Source: CAZOEL01 sp964578835 (GTDB lineage Bacteria > Desulfobacterota > Syntrophobacteria > Syntrophobacterales > Syntrophobacteraceae). From it: a stretch of 44,171 bases of DNA. Of the stretch, positions 34,217 to 42,184 are shown one piece after another. Location: NCBI GenBank assembly GCA_964578835.1, contig CAZOEL010000060.1, positions 1 through 44,171 of the forward strand, given 5' to 3'. The first letter of the stretch is position 1, and every line of letters starts with the position of its first letter. A program made the translations under genes and the position numbers. The notes beneath the pieces are model-generated. The model did no database searches, was not told the origin of the DNA, and worked only from the letters and a program-made list of their open reading frames with translations.

Positions 34217-34451
34217 TGAAGTCCCGGATAACAGATTCGCTTGGTGTGGCGGGCTTTGGCCCGCCGGCACCGGATTCTTTCATCTTCGTGGCTCGGGGCT
34301 GCATTCGTATTGCAAAACCTGTGTGACGGGGCGGTGCTATGATTTGCGTCATGAGGCTCCCCAGAAGCGAGCCATGCGGTTGAAGGCCGAAATCAGCAGG
34401 AACAGAGCTGCTGCCGATGTATGCAGTAGATCCCGGACGTTCCTCAGATAA
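34107..34451 (+). CDS. Putative zinc-finger/HNH-like protein at the element's right side
   Basis: 114 residues in a frame overlapping the upstream gene by 110 bases. A likely zinc site is formed by FAWCGGLWPAG and LHSYCKTCVTGRCYD, with a FFHLRGSGLH stretch between, reminiscent of small HNH-like or treble-clef phage proteins. No catalytic residues can be named. It is the last gene that matches the phage-like module. Confidence 0.45.
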   Translation: MKLKTEGEQTFAFAGGMPAGSKSPTWPTQPHKLSCTDEVPDNRFAWCGGLWPAGTGFFHLRGSGLHSYCKTCVTGRCYDLRHEAPQKRAMRLKAEISRNRAAADVCSRSRTFLR

Positions 34452-34895
34452 TCAACATATCTCCCGCTTATACTGAATAACGAAAGCATGTAGAGTGGTT
34501 AGAACCACTCGCAACATAATTGGCAAGATCTCCTGTAAAAGCAGAGAGAACAATTCAGGGTTGACTCCAGCGTCAAAGGCTGTACACTGGCCCCTGAGCT
34601 TTTTGGGTCATTAAGACCTTCTCTACAGATTCTCCACTACAGCCCTTCAAGTGTCTGCAATCAGTCCTGATGCAGAGCTTAAAGAAGGGGTTCTTTGCCG
34701 GTCCGCATAGGATGCTGAGAGAAATGACTAGGCCCGGGGCAAGCCATCGATTGCACAGGCCTTATCCAATTTTTACCACGAAAACTGAAGGCTTATTAGG
34801 CCGAAAGAAAAGCAATTCGCCGCATCTTCTGCAGATTAAATCAATTATTGGTATGCGGCCCATACGAGATAAATTCTGGTAAACGAAGAAGTATC
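34452..34895. other. Gene-free stretch between phage-like module and accessory island
   Basis: No convincing gene. It contains the perfect palindrome GAGTGGTT-AG-AACCACTC (34493-34510). A plus-strand frame at 34670-34882 has no ribosome binding site or recognisable motif. The base composition shifts here to lower GC. It probably holds decayed mobile-element remains and the junction of the two regions. Confidence 0.4.
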
Positions 34896-35132
34896 ACTCA
34901 CGGTTCGCTCATTTTTTCAGGTGGTTCAAAGAATTCTTTGCCCCAAAAATGAGGGTCAATTCCCACTTTGGGGACAAGATTAAGGCCAAATTCCCACTTT
35001 GAAAACAACCTTTTCAAAGCACCAACTTTTGATTGATAGGTACCACCACCCGAAACACGCTCAGAATAGTGCTTTCTGAGAAAGCGGGGGCAAATTCTCC
35101 GAACTGGCCTCCGAAATGAGCGAACCGTGAGT
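34896..35132. mobile_element. MITE-like element with perfect 18-base terminal inverted repeats
   Basis: ACTCACGGTTCGCTCATT (34896-34913) is repeated as an exact reverse complement at 35115-35132. The trinucleotide ATC flanks both ends and may be a target duplication. The 237-base interior holds two copies of AATTCCCACTTTG and an open frame without features, and no transposase. IS family not identified. Confidence 0.7.
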
Positions 35133-35139
35133 ATCATCC

Positions 35140-35168
35140 TTTATTGGGATCACAGCGATTTGCATAAT
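35140..35168 (+). promoter_or_regulatory. Candidate promoter for the EACC1-CHAT operon
   Basis: TTTATT (35140-35145) and CATAAT (35163-35168) are spaced 17 bases, 45 bases upstream of the first gene and just outside the MITE-like element. Confidence 0.4.
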
Positions 35169-35213
35169 TTTTATAAGTAACGAAAATGATTGCACTTCGG
35201 ATGGAGGATCAAC

Positions 35214-35552
35214 ATGAGCAGTCAAATCACAGCTGTCTACACCAGTGAGGAAAAGATTTCTGGAATTCTTGAAGCCCTACGAAACGAATGCGACAACTTA
35301 GAAGAGCATGGATTTTCTTATGAAGAGCACCCAATTAGAGCTGGAGACGTCTTTCTTATTAACATTGTTGCGAGTGTCATTTCTTCAGTGGTTGCCCACA
35401 TAATCTGCAAAATAATTGACCGATGCATCCAGACGTACAAGAAAGAACAGTCCATTGAGATTGCCTTTACCATAAACAACAAAAGGTTTCAACTTCCGCA
35501 GGACGCCGATTCAGCCAAGATAGCTTTACAGGAACTGAGAAATGACAACTAG
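35214..35552 (+). CDS. EACC1-like small membrane protein (effector-associated constant component)
   Basis: 112 residues, ATG 35214 with GGAGG six bases upstream. An N-terminal alpha/beta part (about 1-44) is followed by one hydrophobic segment (45-66, DVFLINIVASVISSVVAHII), then a short basic stretch and a small beta domain (IEIAFTINNKRFQLPQ). This three-part plan and the downstream peptidase gene match EACC1 proteins described from bacterial conflict systems. The identification rests on pattern, not a search. Its 3' end overlaps the CHAT gene by 11 bases, so the two are made together. It probably sits in the inner membrane as the constant partner of the effector. Confidence 0.65.
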   Translation: MSSQITAVYTSEEKISGILEALRNECDNLEEHGFSYEEHPIRAGDVFLINIVASVISSVVAHIICKIIDRCIQTYKKEQSIEIAFTINNKRFQLPQDADSAKIALQELRNDN

Positions 35553-37638
35553 AGACGCAAGGCTAGAGGAAGCTTGGCGTCATTTGGCTCGATGGATGAA
35601 GACAAAGCCGCCATCCAACAAGATATCAAGGATTCTTCAACTCCCTTTGGAGTCTCCGGATGTAAGTAGTGGTAATCTCTTGGCAGGAACCCAAGAAATT
35701 CTAATCACATCTTGCCAGGAATGCGGCAGAGTTGATGGTGAAGTATTCAGTCATCTGAGAGAATCACTGGACCATGCAGAGAATGTTGCTCACAGTTTGT
35801 TAAAAGATAGGCATATTACGAAGCGAACCAAAGCTGAGGCAACTCTTGTATTGGCTGCGGCAGTATCAGAGCGATCGTTGTTTTGGGAACATCATATCCA
35901 TCCTAAGAGGTCATTCAAGTCTACAGATGCCCAATGGCATGCACTCCGTTCATTATGCTTAGACGCTGTAAGAGAAACAGAAGCATTAGTGTGGGGCATT
36001 CTTGAAAGGCAAGGATTGACCAAACTTACTGGCTGGGTTTGGGATCGATTAAAATTCCTTCGGCGCGAGCCAAGCGATGAAGTGCTTTTAATTGCGGCTC
36101 AAGCTAGATTCTTGGAGGGAAAAGTATGCTTTTTGCTCGAAGAATATAAGGATGCGATAGAGGGAATCGAACGGGCGTTATTTTATCTTGCCTCAACTGA
36201 GGATTTACTGTCAGATGGTGCAAAGCCATGGCAGGAGACATACTTCGAAGCGATTTACGAATTAATTGAAGCCCATTTCCTGGCATCCGGCAGATTTGAG
36301 CTTTCAGCAATGCAGTTCGAGTATCTGAAGACACCCGATATAGGCATTCTTAGGCAAAAGCACCCTTCTTTTTGGCGGAAAAAGCCACCAAATATGTCAG
36401 GTTTAATTGTTGATGTACAGTTTCCAATTCGCTTGTACAAGGAAATAGATCAGGCTTACACTCAGCTACCAGAAGGAACACTTCTGATTGAGTTTCTGAT
36501 TTCGCATGAGTTCTTTTACGTCCTTGTGTCCGACTCAAAGGGAACGAAGCCTTTTCGCATGGAAATTGATGGTGTAATGTGTGAGCTTCTAAAACCCACC
36601 CCAGGAACTATCTTCCCGATCACGGTAGGATCAGAGGAATTTGGAGCTTTATTTGAAAATCCAGAAGATGCATTATCAAGCAGAATGTACTGGATGAATG
36701 GGTTTCCTCTCGTACAGATCGATGCAACAGAGAAGTCAAATCCTTCGTGGTTGATGCGAAGTGGGTACAAAGTACTTCAAGATAGTTCTCTATGGCGGGA
36801 AACAATCAGGGCAAGTTGCATTGATGATGCAATAAATGAATTAGGCATAAAGAACCTGAATCATATCATCATATCTGCGGATGGTACTTTGAATTCCATG
36901 CCATTACATATCTTTCCAAACATGGCTGGTGAGCGATTATGCGATCAATACCGAGTCACATATATTCCAAATGTTTCATCTTTTGCACACTCAACGTCAG
37001 CCAAAGATGAGTTAACGCGCAATGGTAAACTCGTGATGTTAAGTGATCCATCTCACTCGCTGAAATACACATTATGGGAATGCAAAAACATTGCAAATAT
37101 CTTCACCGGCCAGACAGTTATTATTGATGACAATGTAGCAGCATCTATAGCATCGATTCAGTCTGAATGTCGAAATGCATCTGTTTTCCATTTTTCAGGG
37201 CACGCAGTATACGATAAGGGCATAAAGTTATCCGAAGGGGAGTGGCTTAGTCTAAAACAGCTTGAAAAAATGGACTTTTCAGATGATGCAATAGTATTTC
37301 TAAGTGCCTGCGAGACCGGAAGCATGGATTTTAGGAGCAGAGCTAGTGTATCAAGTATCGCCTATTCGTTCCTAAAGAGTAATGCCGCTACTGTAATTGC
37401 ATCACTGTGGGTGACTCACGACGCCGCTGCGGCAATTGTCTCACGTTTCTTCTACGATGCTTTTTGTCGCCAGAGACTAGGACGAGCCGAAAGCCTAGAG
37501 TTTGCTATAAAGAGACTCCGGTCTATGGAAAGAGCTGAGGCCGAACTGCTGCTTGGGAGCAAGCTATATATTACTGGCCTCAGACCCTTCGATGATGAGT
37601 ATTTCTGGGGAGGATATGTTCTCTTTGGTGCTTGGTGA
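35542..37638 (+). CDS. CHAT-domain (caspase-like) protease
   Basis: 698 residues. The N-terminal half (about 1-370) is helical and may contain TPR-like repeats (FLEGKVCFLLEEYKDAIEGI). The C-terminal half is a CHAT peptidase: HIIISADGTLNSMPLHIFP, catalytic His554 in FHFSGHAVY, catalytic Cys590 in VFLSACETGS, and the usual ending FWGGYVLFGAW. CHAT proteases are clan CD relatives of caspases and separase, used in several bacterial defence and cell-death systems. It overlaps the EACC1-like gene and precedes a metalloprotease by 119 bases. The target is unknown. Confidence 0.9.
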   Translation: MTTRDARLEEAWRHLARWMKTKPPSNKISRILQLPLESPDVSSGNLLAGTQEILITSCQECGRVDGEVFSHLRESLDHAENVAHSLLKDRHITKRTKAEATLVLAAAVSERSLFWEHHIHPKRSFKSTDAQWHALRSLCLDAVRETEALVWGILERQGLTKLTGWVWDRLKFLRREPSDEVLLIAAQARFLEGKVCFLLEEYKDAIEGIERALFYLASTEDLLSDGAKPWQETYFEAIYELIEAHFLASGRFELSAMQFEYLKTPDIGILRQKHPSFWRKKPPNMSGLIVDVQFPIRLYKEIDQAYTQLPEGTLLIEFLISHEFFYVLVSDSKGTKPFRMEIDGVMCELLKPTPGTIFPITVGSEEFGALFENPEDALSSRMYWMNGFPLVQIDATEKSNPSWLMRSGYKVLQDSSLWRETIRASCIDDAINELGIKNLNHIIISADGTLNSMPLHIFPNMAGERLCDQYRVTYIPNVSSFAHSTSAKDELTRNGKLVMLSDPSHSLKYTLWECKNIANIFTGQTVIIDDNVAASIASIQSECRNASVFHFSGHAVYDKGIKLSEGEWLSLKQLEKMDFSDDAIVFLSACETGSMDFRSRASVSSIAYSFLKSNAATVIASLWVTHDAAAAIVSRFFYDAFCRQRLGRAESLEFAIKRLRSMERAEAELLLGSKLYITGLRPFDDEYFWGGYVLFGAW

Positions 37639-37757
37639 TAGGAGTTCTCGCCCTCAGGTGCAATAGGATCAGGCTAAAATGAATGGTCATTAACGATTTT
37701 GTTTAGATTAAATGTTCGTACCTATTGAGAAATCACTACTTAAGGAAGGAGAAGACG

Positions 37758-39161
37758 ATGGAGACACGGAGAGAGGTAGCTGGTCAACTGATACCGCCGT
37801 CCAAGGATGTTTTAGCAATGCTGTACATGGATTACCTACGAAATGCAAAGGATCAAGGACTTAAGTTCTTTCAGTATCTGAACGTGATTGGCTATGGAGA
37901 TCCTGCAAAAGACATAGCCGGCATGGATGACATTTTAACATGGTGGAAGGTCGATAGTAAGCTAGAGCTGATTAGGGTTCCATATCACAGAATTCTAGGC
38001 GATCTTCGGTTAATTATCCTTCTTGTTGATTTCCCCGATAAACCGGCATTGCTTCCCAAAGAGCACTACGAGGATATCTTTTTCTCCCGAAACACCTTCT
38101 TATCGGGAAGCGTAAGAGACTACTATCACGAAGTCAGTCTGGGAAAGGTTGACATCATTGGCACGGTGCATGGCTGGTTCCGAATGCCCCTGCCTTATTC
38201 CTACTATACCAATCAAGAATCAGGCATGAGGGGGAGTTCTTATCCAAGGAACGCTCAAAGGATGGCTGAAGATGCCGTAAAGGCAGCCCTCTCGAACGGG
38301 GTCAAGTTTGATTCTGGCCTCGATAAGTTGGGAGACGGTACGGTTACAGCGCTGTGCGTCGTCCACGCTGGCCGTGGGGCTGAGGTGTTGCATCCCCGCA
38401 TAGCGAAAAACGAAATATGGTCGCATAAGTGGCTGTTAAGAGAGCCTATTGAAGTAGGACCTAGCCTCTTTGCATCGATATACCTTACTGTGCCCGAAGA
38501 CTGCAAGGTTGGTGTATGCGCTCATGAGCTTGGGCATTTAGCTTTTCAATGGCAAGATTTCTATGACCCTAATTATAATGAAGATGGAAAGTACTGGGAT
38601 GGCACAGGTGTTTGGGACCTAATGGCTAGTGGGTCGTACAACGGAGATGGAGCAAGGCCAGCCCATCCTGCAGGGCTTCATAAAGCTCAACATGGCTGGG
38701 TTGAAGTACAAACCATCAGACCAACCGGTGATCCGGTTAGATTAACCCTGCCTCCGTATTCGGCCACTTCGGGCACAATCGTACGGATCGAGAGTCCGTC
38801 GTTTAAGTCTAGACAATACCTTCTTCTGGAGAATAGGAGGCGTCAAGGATTTGATAGCGACTTGCCAGGTGAAGGGCTACTTCTCTGGCTCGTTGATGAA
38901 TCCGGGGAAATGGAGTCTTCAGTAGCACCCGGCCTCTACCTTATTCAGGCAGATGGCCAGCATCATCTTGAAAACCCTAATGATTGGAATACGGGCGATG
39001 CAGGAGATCCTTTTCCTGGCTCTAAGAAAAAGATAAAGATTTCCGATGTGGGGGACCCTTGCACATCTTTTCCTGGTAGTGATAGGAGTGGAATTGTCCT
39101 TTCCGAGATTAGTGAAGATCCTGAAGGGAATGTCAACTTAACTGTAGTATCTAGCCTTTAG
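37758..39161 (+). CDS. M6-family (immune inhibitor A-like) metalloprotease without signal peptide
   Basis: 467 residues. It matches the M6 metalloprotease domain: SVRDYYHEVSLGKVDIIG, GWFRMPLPYSYYTNQ, zinc motif HELGH (H256, E257, H260) with QDFYD supplying the third ligand region, and GVWDLMASGSYNG, then LHKAQHGW. A beta-rich C-terminal part follows (ENRRRQGFDSDLPGEGLLLW). M6 enzymes are normally secreted with a leader and propeptide. This one starts METRREVAGQLIPPSKDVLA, with no signal sequence, so it is likely cytoplasmic. AAGGAGAAG precedes the ATG. It is probably co-transcribed with the CHAT gene and could be its partner or substrate. Confidence 0.87.
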   Translation: METRREVAGQLIPPSKDVLAMLYMDYLRNAKDQGLKFFQYLNVIGYGDPAKDIAGMDDILTWWKVDSKLELIRVPYHRILGDLRLIILLVDFPDKPALLPKEHYEDIFFSRNTFLSGSVRDYYHEVSLGKVDIIGTVHGWFRMPLPYSYYTNQESGMRGSSYPRNAQRMAEDAVKAALSNGVKFDSGLDKLGDGTVTALCVVHAGRGAEVLHPRIAKNEIWSHKWLLREPIEVGPSLFASIYLTVPEDCKVGVCAHELGHLAFQWQDFYDPNYNEDGKYWDGTGVWDLMASGSYNGDGARPAHPAGLHKAQHGWVEVQTIRPTGDPVRLTLPPYSATSGTIVRIESPSFKSRQYLLLENRRRQGFDSDLPGEGLLLWLVDESGEMESSVAPGLYLIQADGQHHLENPNDWNTGDAGDPFPGSKKKIKISDVGDPCTSFPGSDRSGIVLSEISEDPEGNVNLTVVSSL

Positions 39162-39179
39162 GGATTTCGTTGATCTTAG

Positions 39180-39360
39180 AGCCTGTTATGCACTTTTGAC
39201 GGCTATGGATAGGGGAAGCGCTCGTTGCACAAGTAGTTTCGGAGCCGTACGAATAAAGGGCTTCCGATCAGGCGGAAAAAATCCGCTGCGGCGCACATCC
39301 ACAATATTGGTATGGCCTGATGTACGTCGGGCCCTGATATTTCAAAGTGCATAACAGCCT
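39180..39360. mobile_element. MITE-like element, IS5-type target flanks
   Basis: Left end AGCCTGTTATGCACTTT (39180-39196) and the reverse complement of the right end, AGGCTGTTATGCACTTT (39360-39344), differ at one base. Flanks are TTAG on the left and CTAG on the right, in the YTAR form duplicated by IS5-group elements. The 181-base interior has no gene. It sits 18 bases after the M6 gene. The remaining gap to 39518 shows nothing else. Confidence 0.7.
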
Positions 39361-39518
39361 CTAGAAGAAAACACTACAAAAGAGAGGCCGCACGCAGATT
39401 AATGTACTGCGGCCTTCCTGGGAGGATCGGCTTCTCAGCTATGCAGAACAACCCCGCTGTCCCTTGCAGATAATCGATAATGATTGTTGACGGACAACAC
39501 CTGAAACAAGGAGGGATC

Positions 39519-40319
39519 ATGGGCAATTTCAATCCTGGGGAGTTGAGAGAAGGCGACGTGTTGTTGTATCGCGGCAGGTCATTTGTGTCGAAACTTATCA
39601 TTCTTCTTGATGGAGGACCTTATAGCCATGCATCGATCTACCATGAGGGCCACATACTCGAGGCACTGGCCAATGGTATCACAACTAATGCGGTGCAAAC
39701 GAGTATAGCCGGCATGGACCAGGTGGATGCATACAGGTTCGTCTCGAGCGCCCACTTCCTTGGAGAACCGCCGCTACCGGTGGAACCCGTAGCCGATGCA
39801 TCCGAATGGTTCGAGAATAACCGCGAAAGATATGCTTACGAGGAAATCCTTTTGCTTGCCTGCCTTTGTAGCACCAGAAAGCTCAATAAGATCCTGTGCC
39901 TGCCTGGAATGGCGCTGGTTCTCAGAAATGCCATGGATCATGCGGTCGATGTATTGGCTAAGCTTGCCGCTGCCGGAAAGGAACCGGTAATCTGCTCTGA
40001 GCTTGTGTACCGGATTTACCAAAAGGCTGGCGCCGATTACAGGATTCTGGTTCGTGGAGCCGATGTTCCGGCAATGACAACGTCGATCATGGCTGAACCG
40101 GAAGATGAGGATGCCGCAGCATTCGTTAGAGCTGCCAGGGATTTTCTCGTAAACTATGGAGCATTCAAAGCGCCGGCACGTGATATGAGAATCGCAGCGG
40201 GAGCGTCCTTCGCGGAGGCTGAAGCACTGTTTACTTCTGCTGCCGTGGCGGATTTCGTTACCCCGCATGACCTTTATGGAAGCCCAAATCTACAGCGGCT
40301 GGGTACACTATCCTTATAG
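39519..40319 (+). CDS. Permuted papain-fold hydrolase (YiiX/YebB-like, peptidase C92 type)
   Basis: 266 residues. The N-terminus LREGDVLLYRGRSFVSKLI, then GGPYSHASIYHEGHILEALANGI, and the later PVICSELVYRIYQKAGADY, give the permuted NlpC/P60 order: His37 first, Cys159 later. Such enzymes act as lipases, amidases or cysteine peptidases. It has no signal peptide, so it would work in the cytoplasm unless exported another way. Start chosen at 39519, with AAGGAGGG just before. An ATG at 39480 would add 13 residues and lacks a ribosome binding site. A MITE-like element separates it from the protease pair, so joint function is uncertain. Confidence 0.8.
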   Translation: MGNFNPGELREGDVLLYRGRSFVSKLIILLDGGPYSHASIYHEGHILEALANGITTNAVQTSIAGMDQVDAYRFVSSAHFLGEPPLPVEPVADASEWFENNRERYAYEEILLLACLCSTRKLNKILCLPGMALVLRNAMDHAVDVLAKLAAAGKEPVICSELVYRIYQKAGADYRILVRGADVPAMTTSIMAEPEDEDAAAFVRAARDFLVNYGAFKAPARDMRIAAGASFAEAEALFTSAAVADFVTPHDLYGSPNLQRLGTLSL

Positions 40320-40549
40320 ATCGAACGAAAGCGAAGCGCCGTATCCGAACAATGTTATTACATTCTCGAACTTAAGCGGCAAAACCTCGACTTACGCAAT
40401 TGCTACGACCTTTTGTGGAATATAATTTCGGCACTCACGCAGAAATCAGCCGGACAAATCGTAAAGTCATTTCGAAATTTGGCCGGCTATTATCCAGGAT
40501 AGCGCTTTTTCTTACCAATTTGTTTCCGCATGATTGAGAGGAGGGAAAT

Positions 40550-41911
40550 ATGCAGCGCTTTTCATTTCTTGTAGTATCTGTAGCTCTTTTCATTGCATCG
40601 GTCTTTTCCTCAGGGTGCTCTAAAAATGGAGTGACTATGAATGCGTCACTGCCACCATCTGAACCCGCCATCTGCAAGGAATTACGTAACTTGTCGGAAG
40701 ACGGCATTATTAGGCGTTTGAAAAAAGGGGTTGATCATGCAACCATGCAAACTCTCTTTCTGGAATGCGATTTGGAGAACATGGGAGATCACGTTCATCC
40801 AGAAGAATACTTTGATCTCATCAAAACCAAGCCGATATCTATTGACTGGAGTTCTTATGCCGCCAACGGAGTCGTAACGATTAAGGGAGAGTATTGGGAG
40901 GTAATATGGGCGATAGGGTTCGATCCACAGAAAGCCTATGAGATGTTACCTAGGCCGCTGAAAAGTGATTGCTTGGAAATGTTGATAGATGTCAGGAAGC
41001 AGTTTCCAAAAATGGAAGGCAGCATGAACCTTGTGCAGGACGGTTCACCAGCCAATCCGATAGTAGGTTGGACGACTTTCGGTTCTGACAAGAAGAAGGA
41101 TGCGCTGGTGGAAACAACACCGAATCGCGTATTTCTAGTTTCACCAGATGGGAAAATTCTTCCGCGGGGTGGGCCGGCCTTGATGATGAAGTATATCAAT
41201 CCACCCTGGTATCTAGGCGATGATATAAATGGGTTTGGGTTTGTCGATTACTTTCGATTCATAACCCGCGATGTGGTGATTGCCCGAGGACTCGTTGGGC
41301 CCTACTCGAGTGCAGACGGGAAACATCCGATCCGCGCCGTACCCCTCCCTTTTCAGCAGTTTGGGATGAGGCGCATACAAATCAATGAGCAGGTGAACCT
41401 TTCTACCGACACCCAGTTTTTCCTCACCTCGATTATTCGTAGTTTGTGGAATGAAGCCAAAGCAGGTCCAATCACGGAAGCCGACCTGAACGGAGAATGG
41501 GACGTAGATGTGATCATGAACAAAGTGGAACTCCCGAATAACGGACGGGAATACGGCCGCTTGCTGGTTTCTTCCCCAGGCGGTTCTTTTAAGCTGCCGG
41601 CAAAGGATAAGGGGCGAAATGTCCTCAAGATAGGAATCGACCAGGACAAACTCACTACCGTCATGGAGACCGAAGGCGGCAATCCTCCGCTCAAAGTGCG
41701 AAAGATTTCCCCAAATGGAGATGTCCTGGTGGGGAAGGTCTGCTTTGACGCTATTTCAAAACAAGAGGTAATAGACAAGGTACCCGGAGAATGCCATGAT
41801 TTCCTTCCTTACAAAATCAAGGCGGCCTTCATGAGCCAATATTTCGAGCCGTTCGGCGGTCCTAAAAAGCAGTTCTGCAATTACTTCCTTCTGCGAAAGA
41901 AAGACAAGTAG
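40550..41911 (+). CDS. Hypothetical lipoprotein (453 residues)
   Basis: The N-terminus is a signal peptide with a lipobox-like FSSGC, putting the lipid on Cys23. The rest is a soluble periplasmic-side protein (KILPRGGPALMMKYINPPWY; LGDDINGFGFVDYFRFITRD), not recognised. AGGAGGG precedes the ATG by about five bases. No relation to the upstream proteases is visible except proximity. Confidence 0.75.
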   Translation: MQRFSFLVVSVALFIASVFSSGCSKNGVTMNASLPPSEPAICKELRNLSEDGIIRRLKKGVDHATMQTLFLECDLENMGDHVHPEEYFDLIKTKPISIDWSSYAANGVVTIKGEYWEVIWAIGFDPQKAYEMLPRPLKSDCLEMLIDVRKQFPKMEGSMNLVQDGSPANPIVGWTTFGSDKKKDALVETTPNRVFLVSPDGKILPRGGPALMMKYINPPWYLGDDINGFGFVDYFRFITRDVVIARGLVGPYSSADGKHPIRAVPLPFQQFGMRRIQINEQVNLSTDTQFFLTSIIRSLWNEAKAGPITEADLNGEWDVDVIMNKVELPNNGREYGRLLVSSPGGSFKLPAKDKGRNVLKIGIDQDKLTTVMETEGGNPPLKVRKISPNGDVLVGKVCFDAISKQEVIDKVPGECHDFLPYKIKAAFMSQYFEPFGGPKKQFCNYFLLRKKDK

Positions 41912-42057
41912 GCGCGCAGGCTTGATCTGAAACACCAAGAAACTGTGCAGTACCTTGAGAGATGCCGGAATGTAATGTTTTTCACACTAACCGAGAAGGG
42001 CGGCCGTGACAAAGAGGGTCAGGCGCCTAAACTGAATTCTCCTAGCATCCTTTTCCT

Positions 42058-42133
42058 CACACCTGCGAAAGCCGGTATCCAGACAGTCGGATGTGTGGCT
42101 GGATACTGGCTAAAACAAGCTAGAATGACGGAA
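42058..42133. repeat. REP-like palindromic intergenic repeat
   Basis: CCGGTATCCAG (42072-42082) and CTGGATACTGG (42099-42109) form an imperfect hairpin, flanked by CACCTGCGAAAG on the left and AGAATGACGGAA on the right. This is the degenerate form of a palindromic repeat family common in proteobacterial intergenic DNA. It lies between the converging lipoprotein gene and the 42185 gene. Confidence 0.65.
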
Positions 42134-42184
42134 CACCGGATACGGGTACAGCAAAATGCTAAGAAGCTTTTCTTCAGGCTCCTA

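Larger units (their letters stand above)
20242..34451. mobile_element. Integrative element with phage-type replication genes, left end at tRNA-Asp
   Basis: A tyrosine integrase faces the 3' end of tRNA-Asp and is followed by an HTH protein, two helicases, a primase, a DNA ligase, an XRE regulator and many small tightly packed genes with ATGA or TAATG overlaps. This organisation is phage-like, but no structural or packaging gene is seen. The right end given is simply the last gene that fits the module; I found no second copy of the tRNA-Asp 3' sequence, so the real boundary may be later or outside the window. Confidence 0.7.

Noticed and set aside
34898..35137. 79-codon minus-strand frame filling the MITE-like element
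   Set aside because: It coincides with the inverted-repeat element and has no features of a transposase or other protein.
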